Shown one piece after another: positions 39,753-47,811 of a stretch of DNA of 64,000 nt. The notes beneath the pieces were generated by a model. The model had not been told where the DNA came from. It saw nothing but the letters and a program-made list of their open reading frames with translations, and did no database searches. Made by a program: the position numbers and the translations under genes. This stretch comes from Nonomuraea sp. NBC_00507 (GTDB lineage: Bacteria > Actinomycetota > Actinomycetes > Streptosporangiales > Streptosporangiaceae), in the NCBI RefSeq assembly GCF_036013525.1, contig NZ_CP107853.1, positions 2,914,001 through 2,978,000 on the forward strand, in the 5' to 3' direction. Numbering within the stretch: the first letter of the stretch is position 1; every line of letters begins with the position of its first letter.

Positions 39753-40220
39753 TCATCGCTCGTTGATGGTCTGGTCGCGTCCTGCCTGATAGACGCGGCC
39801 TGACCCCGAAGCCTCCGCCCGCATCTGCACGTTCGTCGCATGATCGCCACTGGAGGCGATCCCGCTGTTGTCACCGCCGATCGAGATCGAGCGCTCCCCG
39901 GAGGCAGAGGCTGACGTGCCGAACGTCGCCACCAGCACCCGCAATTCGGCTTCCGCGGCGGGATCGTCCTCCAGCAGATCGCTCAACCGCAGCCGCCAGG
40001 CCGCCTCCTGCTCGACGCGGGCCCGCTCCACCTCAGCGCCGGTCCTGCCGACCAGTTCCTGCCGCGAGCGCTCCAGCCGCTGCACGGCGATCTCCTGCCG
40101 CTCGGGTTTGCCCCGCCCCAGCAGCCGGGCGAAGCCTTGCTTGGCCAACGTCCACGCATCGGTGGTCATCGCCTCCACCAGCGCCGTGCCCCCGGACGCC
40201 GCTAACGCCTCATTCATCAT
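39753..40220 (-). CDS. Soluble helical partner protein with duplicated amyloid-like tail
   Basis: The 155-residue protein has an N-terminal helical domain (A-L-A-A-S-G-G-T-A-L-V-E-A-M-T-T-D-A-W near residues 5-23, then charged helices to residue 100), a type often seen beside NB-ARC/TPR genes in actinomycetes. The last 51 residues match the tail of the 2-TM protein at 34893 in 39 of 51 positions and hold the same two pseudo-repeats (G-E-R-S-I-S-I-G-G-D-N-S-G and G-S-G-R-V-Y-Q-A-G-R-D-Q). The N-terminal domains of the two partners are unrelated, so tails are shared and effector domains swapped. Its stop overlaps an ATG of the downstream NB-ARC gene. Confidence 0.75.
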   Translation of the reverse strand: MMNEALAASGGTALVEAMTTDAWTLAKQGFARLLGRGKPERQEIAVQRLERSRQELVGRTGAEVERARVEQEAAWRLRLSDLLEDDPAAEAELRVLVATFGTSASASGERSISIGGDNSGIASSGDHATNVQMRAEASGSGRVYQAGRDQTINER

Positions 40221-40455
40221 CTTCGGCCCCTCCCTTGGCCCTTGTGTCCGGCTATCGCCACGAGCACGTTCCGCATTACTGCGATAACCGACGGATCATG
40301 ACCTGAGGTTCCGAATCTGCTGTCACTGAGCGGCTGTCTATGTTCGGCCGCGAGCTCGACCGCCTTGCCTCCGGCGGATGGCGCGAACGTTATCGCGAGC
40401 CGGTCTGCCCGCGTGTCGGGTCCCACCAGGAGCCTTTATCAACGATAGCGAAGAC

Positions 40456-40486
40456 TTGATACCAGCGGTTATTCCAGTGATAACTT
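40456..40486 (+). promoter_or_regulatory. Candidate promoter and palindrome upstream of the NmrA-like gene
   Basis: TTGATA at 40456-40461 and TAACTT at 40481-40486 have a 19-bp spacing. Between them GTTAT and ATAAC form a 5-bp inverted repeat around TCCAGTG, a plausible operator over the -10 region. The 304-bp spacer 40221-40524 holds nothing else recognised. Confidence 0.4.
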
Positions 40487-40524
40487 AGAAGCGGAATCGC
40501 TGGAAGCGTACACGAGGAGACCTC

Positions 40525-41415
40525 ATGATCGTTGTCACCACTCCCACCGGCCAGATCGGCGCCCAGGTCCTGGACAAGGTCCTCACCAGTGACGAGCACA
40601 TTCGCGTGATCGTGCGCGACCCGTCCCGTGTCGCGGCCAAGGCCCGCGAGCGCGTCGAGGTGGTCCACGGGTCACACGACGACCCCGACGTCGTCACCAA
40701 GGCATTCGCCGGTGCCGACACCGTGTTCTGGGCTGTGCCGCCGAACATGCGGGTCCAAAACGTCGTGGACTACTACGAAGACTTCAGCCGCCCGGCGAGC
40801 GAGGCGATCAAGGCTCAGGGTGTCAAGCGCGTGGTGGCCGTCTCCAGCCTCGGTCGTGAGTCCGGCGAGGTGGCCAAGCGCGCCGGGCACCTGACGGCGG
40901 CGTTCGCGATGGACGACTTGCTCGAGGCCACGGGCGTGAGCTACCGGGCGCTTCGCATGCCGTTCTTCAAGGAGAACCTGCTCGGGCAGGTCAGGGTCAT
41001 CAAGAGTCAGGGCACGTTCTTCCTGGCCAACACCGCTGACCGTCCGCTCGCGACCTGCGCGACATCGGACGTCGCCGCCGCGGCCACCGCACTGCTGCTC
41101 GACGACTCCTGGAGCGGCCAGGGCAGCGTCCCGGTCGCCGGTCCCGACGACCTGTCACCGAACCAGATGGCGCAGGTCATGTCCGAGGCGCTGCAGCGCA
41201 CGGTCCGTTTCCAGGAGATCAGTACCGACGCCTACCGGACGAGGATGTCGCAGTACGGGATTACCGAGGGGGCGGCGCAGGGCATGGCCGACATGGTGAC
41301 CGCACAGAACGACGGCATCTACGACCATGAGACCCGGACTCCACCGTTCGCCATCCCCGGCACCAGCTTCCGCCAGTGGTGCCAGGACGTCCTCAAGCCC
41401 GCGGTCCTAAGCTGA
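40525..41415 (+). CDS. NmrA/NAD(P)H-binding SDR-like (quinone-oxidoreductase-type) protein
   Basis: The 296-residue protein belongs to the atypical SDRs. The Rossmann loop is V-T-T-P-T-G-Q-I-G (residues 4-12) and the NADP-preferring Arg is in V-I-V-R-D-P-S-R. The later segments A-V-S-S-L-G-R-E and L-R-M-P-F-F-K-E-N-L match NmrA and QorB-like proteins, which either reduce quinones or act as redox-sensing regulators. GAGGAG lies 7 bp before the ATG. The MarR scrap after it suggests that this gene once had a linked regulator. Substrate unknown. Confidence 0.85.
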   Translation: MIVVTTPTGQIGAQVLDKVLTSDEHIRVIVRDPSRVAAKARERVEVVHGSHDDPDVVTKAFAGADTVFWAVPPNMRVQNVVDYYEDFSRPASEAIKAQGVKRVVAVSSLGRESGEVAKRAGHLTAAFAMDDLLEATGVSYRALRMPFFKENLLGQVRVIKSQGTFFLANTADRPLATCATSDVAAAATALLLDDSWSGQGSVPVAGPDDLSPNQMAQVMSEALQRTVRFQEISTDAYRTRMSQYGITEGAAQGMADMVTAQNDGIYDHETRTPPFAIPGTSFRQWCQDVLKPAVLS

Positions 41416-41457
41416 CCACTGCGCGGGTACTCCGTCCAGTTGGCCTCCAAGTGCTGA

Positions 41458-41610
41458 CTACGCGAACTCGCTGGGTTGTGCGAAGAGCGCGGTCAGGAGC
41501 GTGAAGAGGGTACGTCGTTCGGTTGACGACAGGGGTCCGAACATCTCGTCTTCCAGCATCGAGATGGTCTGTTCGGTCTTCTCCATCCATGCCGCGCCCT
41601 CGACGGTCAC
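41458..41610 (-). pseudogene. C-terminal scrap of a MarR-family regulator
   Basis: The minus strand encodes V-T-V-E-G-A-A-W-M-E-K-T-E-Q and L-S-S-T-E-R-R-T-L-F-T-L-L-T-A-L-F-A, the end of the wing and the long dimerisation helix of a MarR protein, and stops at 41458. The HTH is gone; the DNA upstream is the hemoglobin gene region on the other strand. It was probably the divergent or convergent regulator of the NmrA-like gene. Confidence 0.6.
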
Positions 41611-41673
41611 ACATGGACCATGTCTCTTGGCAGTCTGTGGCCATTGCGCCGCCGCCCCTGGCATTCTCGGGAC

Positions 41674-42123
41674 ATGCAGAGCGTGTACGAGGCCGCAGGT
41701 GGCAGCACAGGCCTGCTCCGCCTGGCCGAAGCGTGGCATTCCAGGGTGATGGCCGACGACGTGGTCAGCCACCCGTTCAGCCATGGATTCCATCCTCAGC
41801 ACAGCGAGCGACTGGCGGCGTACTGGGCCGAGGCCCTCGGTGGACCCGCCACCTACTCCGAAACCCATGGAGACGAGACATCGGTCGTGCGGATCCACAG
41901 CGGCAACGGCCCGCACGAGGAAATGGACCGCCGGGCGATCGCCTGTTTCGACCAGGCCCTGGAGGATGTGGGGCTGACCGCGGCCGAGCCGCTTCGGCAG
42001 GTGCTGCACGACTACTTCGTCTGGGCCACCACGACGACGATGGCGCGTTACCCGACGTCTGCCGACGACGTCCCGGAGGGCCTGACGATTCCGCGATGGT
42101 CATGGGACGGACTGCAGCGCTGA
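41674..42123 (+). CDS. Group II truncated hemoglobin
   Basis: The 149-residue protein has the 2-over-2 globin pattern. The start M-Q-S-V-Y-E-A-A-G-G and the P-F-S-H-G-F-H-P-Q-H-S-E-R-L-A-A-Y-W segment near residue 30-50 match TrHbO/group II members. The proximal His lies in the H-P-Q-H-S-E-R-L helix and the conserved Trp near residue 105 in D-Y-F-V-W-A. These bind O2 or NO with high affinity and are linked to oxidative or nitrosative stress. The ATG at 41674 gives the usual length. No partner flavoprotein is linked to it. Confidence 0.85.
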   Translation: MQSVYEAAGGSTGLLRLAEAWHSRVMADDVVSHPFSHGFHPQHSERLAAYWAEALGGPATYSETHGDETSVVRIHSGNGPHEEMDRRAIACFDQALEDVGLTAAEPLRQVLHDYFVWATTTTMARYPTSADDVPEGLTIPRWSWDGLQR

Positions 42124-42323
42124 GCCGAGTTAGCCCGGAACTCCAAGGCGGCGCGGGTCAGCTCGGTGCGCAGCCGCGAGCGTTCGCAGGCGATCCAGTC
42201 GTCGGGCGAGGTGGAGAAGCGGTAGTCGTCGCCTGGGGGTTCAGCTCGTTCTGAGGTACAGCCGACCTCGTGCCGACGACGCGTGAATACTGACGCGCCG
42301 TTGACAGGGACCGATTGTCGGCC

Positions 42324-42945
42324 TCAACGAGGCCAGAATGATGGGATGAGTGCGGCGATGGCGTCGAGGATGCGATCGAGTCCATGCCGGAAGCGTTCCT
42401 CGGGGGCGAGGTGGGCGGTGCGGGAGTCGAGAACCGATCGGTTGAACAGGGGGAAGGCGCCGGATTCGACGACCTGGCGGACGTACGGCCCCATGTAGTC
42501 CCGCTTCCAGCGCTCGGGGTCCAGGCCGGTGCGGCGGGCCTCCTCCAGCCAGCCGATCTCGCGGCGGATCGCGCTGTGTACGTAGTCGTTCAGCATGCCG
42601 ACGAAGCCGGTGATGTCGTCGATGTCGAGCCCGAGCCCGTCGAAGGCGCCGAGTGCGAACTCGTGCACGCGCAGCAGGTTGGGGCCTAGCGTGGGCCGGC
42701 TGGTGAGCAGCGCGATCAGCCAGGGATGGCGTAGGCCGGCGGCGCGGATCTGCCGGGCCAGCAGGGTCAGGTCGCCGCGCCAGTCACCGGACGGGCCGTC
42801 GGGAAGCTCGATCTCGCTCATCGCCAGGTCGATCATGAGGTCGAACAGGTCGTCGCGCCGGGGTACGTAGCGGTAAAGCGACATGGCGCCGGTGCCCAGC
42901 TCGCCCGCGATCCGCCGCATGGTCGCGGCCTCCACTCCTTCGGCG
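42324..42945 (-). pseudogene. TetR/AcrR regulator without its 5' end
   Basis: The frame reads D-A-E-G-V-E-A-A-T-M-R-R-I-A-G-E-L-G-T-G-A-M-S-L-Y-R from about 42945, so the first helix and the usual 15-20 N-terminal residues are absent. The rest, including the TetR_C-type ligand domain (residues to R-H-G-L-D-R-I-L-D-A-I), is intact to the stop at 42324. An internal ATG at 42920 could give a 198-residue product that lacks half of the HTH. The missing DNA is at the junction with the beheaded MFS gene. Confidence 0.75.
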
Positions 42946-43625
42946 TCGGCATGGTGGTCGCAGCCACCTTCCTGCCCCAGTACATGCAGCTGGTCCACAG
43001 CGCCTCGCCGATCGCCAGCGGCCTGCTGATCCTGCCCGCGATGCTGGGCATGGTCGCCGTGCTGATCGCCACCGGCCGGCTCATCAGCCGCAACGGCCGC
43101 TACCGGATCTACCCGATCCTCGGCGGCGCCATCGTGACGGCCGGCATGCTCGCGCTCCTCATGCTGCGGCCTGGCATCAACCTGGCGCTCGCCTCCGGTC
43201 TCACGCTGATCGGCGGCCTTGGTGTGGGCCTGCTGATGCAGTCCACCACGATCATCACCATCAACAGCGCCGAGCCGCGCGACATGGGGGCGGCCAGCGG
43301 CTCAGTCACCCTCTGGCACACCATGGGCGCCTCACTGGGCGTGGCCGCCCTGGGCGCCCTGTACACCGCCCGGCTGCAGGACACCCTCATCGACCACCTC
43401 GGCGCGGAGACCGCCACCCGGATCGCCTTGACGCCCGAGGCGCTCATCCAGGCCACGCCTGCCGCGCGGGAGGCGGTTCGCCTCGCCATCTCCGACGGCA
43501 TCCACGCCATGGCCCTCGGCGCGGCCGTGCTGGGCGCCCTCGCCTTCGTGCTGGCCTGGTTCGTCCGCGAGGTCCCCTTGCGTGATGGCGCCCCGTCGGC
43601 CGAGCCCGCCACCGCGGCCGCGTAA
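42936..43625 (+). pseudogene. MFS (DHA2-type) transporter, C-terminal half only
   Basis: The frame starts at the junction with the TetR gene and reads F-L-P-Q-Y-M-Q-L-V and about six membrane helices, ending in a Pro/Ala-rich tail at 43625. This corresponds to helices 9-14 of a DHA2 exporter like the one at 1688-3208. An ATG at 42951 could start a 224-residue protein, but half a transporter would not work. TetR and MFS genes of this kind are normally divergent, so one deletion removed the shared promoter and both N-termini. Confidence 0.75.
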
Positions 43626-43636
43626 GGCAGGAACCC

Positions 43637-44269
43637 ATGCCACAGAGTGTGAAAGTCCAGCTCGTGATGGACGTCATCTGCGCGCATTCCTACCTCGGCT
43701 ACACCCGCTTCGCCCGCGCCGCGAACCGGCTCAGGACCGAGGGCGCGCAGGTAACGGTGGAGTTCCTGCCCTTCGAGCTCGCCCCGGGCGCCCCGGCAGG
43801 CGGGCAGCCGCTCCTGGCGGTCCTGGAACAGACCTTCGGCCCGCAAGCAGCCGCGGGCGCGCTCGCCTTCGCCGAACGCGCGGCCCGCGAAGGCCTCCGG
43901 TTCGAGTACGCCAAGGCGATCGCCACCGGCACCTTCGACGCCCACCGCCTCATCGCCGACGCCGCGCAGCAGGACAAGGCCGAGCCCATGGCAGAGCGAC
44001 TCTTTCGCGCCCACTTCACCGACGGGCTGCACATCGGCGACCCCGCCACGCTCGCCCGACTGGCCGCCGAGGTCGGTGTCACCACCGGCCACGTGCCTTC
44101 CCGGGAAGTGCGCGCCCGGCTCGACCGCGTGCGCCGCCTCGGCATCACCGGCGTGCCGGTCTTCCTCATCGAGAACCTGCCCCCGCTCACCGGATCCCAG
44201 ACCGAGACCACACTGCTGGCGGCCCTACGACAGGCCGCGATCACGAAGGGAGAACACCGTGACCACTGA
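43637..44269 (+). CDS. DsbA-family (FrnE-like) protein lacking the C-x-x-C pair
   Basis: The 210-residue protein has the FrnE/DsbA-like thioredoxin fold with helical insert: opening strand V-Q-L-V-M-D-V-I-C-A-H-S-Y-L-G, helical middle (F-A-E-R-A-A-R-E-G-L-R-F-E), and the cis-Pro segment G-I-T-G-V-P-V-F-L-I. The active site of FrnE is usually D-x-x-C-P-W-C; here it is D-V-I-C-A-H-S, so only one Cys remains. This is seen in 2-hydroxychromene-isomerase-like members. It starts 11 bp after the MFS remnant and overlaps the FMN reductase gene by 11 bp, so it heads a small operon of redox genes. Confidence 0.8.
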   Translation: MPQSVKVQLVMDVICAHSYLGYTRFARAANRLRTEGAQVTVEFLPFELAPGAPAGGQPLLAVLEQTFGPQAAAGALAFAERAAREGLRFEYAKAIATGTFDAHRLIADAAQQDKAEPMAERLFRAHFTDGLHIGDPATLARLAAEVGVTTGHVPSREVRARLDRVRRLGITGVPVFLIENLPPLTGSQTETTLLAALRQAAITKGEHRDH

Positions 44270-44846
44270 CCCGCTCCGGCTGGCCGTCATTGTCGGCAGC
44301 GTCCGCGACGGCCGCCTCGGTCCGACCGTGGCCACCTGGTTCGCCGGCCAGGCCACAGCACGCCCGGACCTCGACGTCGACATGATCGACCTGGTCGACG
44401 TGCCGATCGGCGGGGCGGCCCCGTCGATGTCCGCGCCTACGCCGGTGCTGCAGGCCCTGAGCGAGCTGACCCCGCGGCTGGCGTCCGCCGACGCGTTCGT
44501 GGTGGTGACCCCCGAGTACAACCACAGCTACCCGGCCGGCCTGAAGAACGCCATCAACTGGCACAACCAGCAGTTCCACGCCAAGCCAGTGGCGTTCGTC
44601 TCCTACGGCGGCATCTCCGGAGGCCTGCGCGCGGTGGAGCACCTGCGTGCCGTCTTCGCCGAACTGCACGCCGTCACCACTCGCGACACCGTCAGCTTCC
44701 ACGGCGCCTGGGAGTGCTTCGACGGCAACGGACAGCCGAAGGACCCGACCGGCCCGGCCGCGGCCGCCAAGACCCTGCTGGACCAAGTGACCTGGTGGGC
44801 GCGCATCCTGCGCGACGCCAAGACCACTACCCCCTACACCGCATAA
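44259..44846 (+). CDS. NADPH-dependent FMN reductase-family protein
   Basis: The 195-residue flavodoxin-fold protein has the family motifs: I-V-G-S-V-R-D-G-R-L-G near residue 10 (FMN phosphate loop), T-P-E-Y-N-H-S-Y-P-A-G-L-K-N-A near residue 85, and S-Y-G-G-I-S-G-G-L-R-A near residue 113. These reduce FMN, quinones or azo compounds with NAD(P)H. The GTG start has AAGGGAG 6 bp upstream and overlaps the DsbA-like gene. It is followed by a frameshifted SDR gene. Confidence 0.88.
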   Translation: MTTDPLRLAVIVGSVRDGRLGPTVATWFAGQATARPDLDVDMIDLVDVPIGGAAPSMSAPTPVLQALSELTPRLASADAFVVVTPEYNHSYPAGLKNAINWHNQQFHAKPVAFVSYGGISGGLRAVEHLRAVFAELHAVTTRDTVSFHGAWECFDGNGQPKDPTGPAAAAKTLLDQVTWWARILRDAKTTTPYTA

Positions 44847-44863
44847 AGCAGAAAGGCATGATC

Positions 44864-45612
44864 ATGACGACATTGACCGGCAAGACGGCGCTGGTGACCG
44901 GCGCCAGCCGGGGCATCGGCCGCGCGATCGCCACCCGGCTGGCCCGCGAAGGCGCCCGCGTCGCCGTCCACTACGGCGGCAACTACGCCGCCGCCAAGGA
45001 CACCGTCGCCACCATCGAAGCGTCCGGCGGGCAGGCCTTCGCCGTCCAGGCCGAGCTGGGCGCGCCCGGCGACGCCGAAGCCCTGTGGACCGCCTTCGAC
45101 GCGCACGCCGACGGGCTGGACGTCCTGGTCAACAACGCGGGCATCCTCGGCGGTCAGACCGAGATCGACGGCGTCACCCGGGAGGGCCTTGAGCGCCTGT
45201 TCGCGGTCAACACCACCGCCCCGTTCTTCATCACCCAGCAAGCCCTGCCACGGCTGCCCGACGGCGGGCGGATCATCACTGTGGGCACCATGCTGACCCG
45301 CGGGGCGGCCATGCCCAGGGCGATCGACTACGCCATGTCCAAGGCCGCACTCGACGTCATGACCGTCGCGCTGGCCAAGCAGCTCGGACCGCGCGGCATC
45401 ACCGTCAACCTCGTGCCCCCGGCGTCATCGACACCGACATGCACCAAGGACGCCTGGTCGGCGAGGCCCTGGCCTGGCTGTCGTCACAGACGCCCCTCGG
45501 CCGGCTGGGCACGCCGCAGGACGTGGCCGACACCGTCGCCTTCCTGGCCTGCGACGACAGCCGCTACGTCACCGGACACCGGCTCGACGTCTCAGGCGGG
45601 ACGACCATGTAA
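44864..45612 (+). pseudogene. SDR oxidoreductase with a late frameshift
   Basis: From ATG 44864 the frame gives a normal SDR: T-G-A-S-R-G-I-G loop, N-N-A-G, and the catalytic Y-A-M-S-K near residue 155. After G-I-T-V-N-L-V the sense sequence moves to another frame at a run of C (near 45415-45422): G-V-I-D-T-D-M-H-Q, then L-G-T-P-Q-D-V-A-D-T-V-A-F-L, and R-L-D-V-S-G-G-T-T-M with TAA at 45612. One lost C in the run explains it. In the start frame the protein would continue past the gene with nonsense sequence. It may be a true mutation or a base-calling error in a homopolymer. Confidence 0.8.
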
Positions 45613-45638
45613 CCCACGCTACCGGGCGGCCCAACGCT

Positions 45639-45669
45639 CGCCTGCTCGCTCCGACTCGGCGAGCAGACG
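45639..45669 (+). terminator. Hairpin after the SDR gene
   Basis: CTGCTCGC at 45642-45649 pairs perfectly with GCGAGCAG at 45659-45666 around a 9-nt loop, 30 bp after the TAA of the three-gene redox operon. No T-run follows, as is common in actinomycetes. Confidence 0.4.
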
Positions 45670-45889
45670 AGCGCCTGTCGTGCTGAGCTTGAATAACCGG
45701 CACCTGAACGTCGGAGTCCTCTCATCGCCATCGGCACCCAACCCTGATCGCTCCGACCTGAGTGGTGGGCCTCAGAGGTGCTAGCCGGGACTGTACGGTT
45801 TTCTGGACAGGCCCTCACCGCGGCGTCGTCGGCGCGATCAACCACGAGTCGGTATGAAGCCGCAGGCCGATGTGTGCCATTCTCGCGAC

Positions 45890-46726
45890 ATGACCGAGTT
45901 TGAGACGACCACCAGCCGGGACGGACTCGCCCTGAACCGCGCGTTGTGGGATGTGCGAGCCCGCGTGCATGGTTCGACCGCTGCTGACCGGTTCTACGAT
46001 GTCGACACTTTCCTGGCCGGACGGCAGACGCTGTGTGCACTGGAACGGGAGCTGATCGGCGAAGTGGCAGGGAAGGACCTCCTGCACCTACAGTGCCACT
46101 TCGGCCTGGACACGCTCAGCTGGGCACGGCTGGGCGCTCGCGTCACCGGCGTGGACTTCTCTCCGGTAGCGATCGCCCGGGCACGGGAGCTGGCCGAGCG
46201 CGCTGGTCTCACGGCCACCTTCGTCGAGGCCGACACCCAGCGGTTGCCCGCTACCTTGGTCGGCAGGTTCGAGGTGGTGGTGGCCACCTACGGGGTGCTG
46301 TGCTGGATCGCCGAGCTCGATGCCTGGATGCGTGGGGCGTCCATGGCGCTGCGGCCCGGCGGGAGCCTGATCCTGGTGGACATGCATCCGGCGTACCAGA
46401 TCCTGGCCACGATCGATCCACTGGTCGCCGACTGGCCGTACGGCGGCGGCGAACCCCGGGTGGAGACGGTCACTGGCACGTACGCCGATGCCGGGTTGCG
46501 CCTGCCGGTTCAGCAGACGGTCCAGTACCCGTACTCGCTGGGCGAGATCGTGACCGCCGCCGCGCAGGCTGGGCTTGTCGTGACGCACCTGGGCGAGCAC
46601 ATCGCGACAGACATCGATCCCCGCAACCTCCTGCATCCGGATGAGGACAACCTGTATCGGCTGCGCTTCGGGGACTCTCACCTGCCCATCCTGTACTCGC
46701 TGCGCGCGATGTTGCCTCATGTCTGA
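45890..46726 (+). CDS. Class I SAM-dependent methyltransferase
   Basis: The 278-residue protein has the Rossmann-like methyltransferase core: L-L-H-L-Q-C-H-F-G-L-D-T (motif I) near residue 67, V-T-G-V-D-F-S with the ribose-binding Asp, and L-R-P-G-G-S-L-I-L-V-D as the post-II strand. No membrane or signal segment. The ATG at 45890 was chosen because the conserved part begins soon after; an ATG at 45854 in the same frame adds 12 residues with no family match. Target atom and substrate are unknown. Single gene, convergent with the UvrC-like gene. Confidence 0.85.
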   Translation: MTEFETTTSRDGLALNRALWDVRARVHGSTAADRFYDVDTFLAGRQTLCALERELIGEVAGKDLLHLQCHFGLDTLSWARLGARVTGVDFSPVAIARARELAERAGLTATFVEADTQRLPATLVGRFEVVVATYGVLCWIAELDAWMRGASMALRPGGSLILVDMHPAYQILATIDPLVADWPYGGGEPRVETVTGTYADAGLRLPVQQTVQYPYSLGEIVTAAAQAGLVVTHLGEHIATDIDPRNLLHPDEDNLYRLRFGDSHLPILYSLRAMLPHV

Positions 46727-46813
46727 ACTGCGTATCCGCACAGGCAGGGGTGCCCCTTAGAAGGAGCCACACCCGTCGCCTGGGGTCCAGATCAGCGGGC
46801 GTGAGGTGCGCCA

Positions 46814-47713
46814 TCAGACCCGGATGAGCGCTGCAGCCAGCTCAGCATTGCGCTGGGCGAACTCGGCCCATTCAGGCGGCGTGACGGCGCTCGCCCGGGC
46901 GGCGTCCGAGCGACCACACTCGCGCTGGTCCCATCCATTGAGGCGCCCGCCGCGGATGGTGAACGTGACGGCGAGGCCGTCTGCCCACCCGCATACGTCC
47001 TGGTCGCCGCCGCCGTCGACGGTGACGCGCTGCACGCTCGTCACCCATTCGAGCGCAGCGAGCTCGCTGTGGATCCGAGCGGCCAGCTCGAAGTTGAGCG
47101 CCGCCGCCGCACGATCGCGCGCCGCTGTCAGCACCTCACGCGCGATCCCGGCGTCCGTCCCATCGAGCGCGGAGATGACGGCCGCGGCCAGCCGCTTTCT
47201 GGACTGCGGGCCGATGCCGCGCCGTGTGGCAATGTCGCGTTCGGCGGCTGTCAGCCGGTCACGCGTGTACGACAGCGAGAACGCCCGGTGCAGCCCCGAG
47301 ACCGCCTGCCGTGTCCTCATTCCGCCGAGGTAGGGACCGAAGCCGACGACCCCATCGAACCGTGCCACGTAGCTCGTCCGCACCCCGGCGGTGTGCGGAC
47401 GCGTGTCGACCACGATGTAGATCGACGTCTCCTCACCGGCGGTGCGATTCCAGGGCGGCATGTGGGTTTCCAGCAAGTTGCGTTCGAGCCATGCGGCCTC
47501 GTGCACCGAGCCGCACGCCACCGCCTCGACTCGGGCGACTTGGGCCACCATCTTCGCCAGGTGCCGGCGATCGCGCAGGTCACCCCAGTAAGACTGCACC
47601 CGGCTCCGAAGATCGGTGGCGCGCCCCAGATAAAGGATCCGGCCGTGCCGGTCGCGGAAACGATAGACGCCAGCCTGGTGAGGCAGCCGCGCTGCCGAGG
47701 ACCTAGCGGACAC
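46814..47713 (-). CDS. UvrC-like protein: GIY-YIG nuclease plus UVR domain, no second nuclease
   Basis: The 299-residue protein resembles the N-terminal half of UvrC. The GIY-YIG motif appears as G-V-Y (15-17) and Y-L-G (28-30) with R-A-T-D-L-R-S-R following. Residues near 190-225 match a UVR UvrB-binding helix pair (N-F-E-L-A-A-R-I-H-S-E-L). The RNase-H-like second nuclease and the HhH2 DNA-binding domain of UvrC are absent. The size and order resemble Cho-type UvrC paralogues, which make the 3' incision farther from the lesion. Function in repair is inferred. Confidence 0.82.
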   Translation of the reverse strand: MSARSSAARLPHQAGVYRFRDRHGRILYLGRATDLRSRVQSYWGDLRDRRHLAKMVAQVARVEAVACGSVHEAAWLERNLLETHMPPWNRTAGEETSIYIVVDTRPHTAGVRTSYVARFDGVVGFGPYLGGMRTRQAVSGLHRAFSLSYTRDRLTAAERDIATRRGIGPQSRKRLAAAVISALDGTDAGIAREVLTAARDRAAAALNFELAARIHSELAALEWVTSVQRVTVDGGGDQDVCGWADGLAVTFTIRGGRLNGWDQRECGRSDAARASAVTPPEWAEFAQRNAELAAALIRV

Positions 47714-47811
47714 CAGGCCGAGTCAAACATCGGCCGCCAAGGGGTGTCAATGATCGCAAACGCTGTATCGCCTGCCGCCAGCCACGCGACCATGGGCGAG
47801 GTCCGCCCGCC

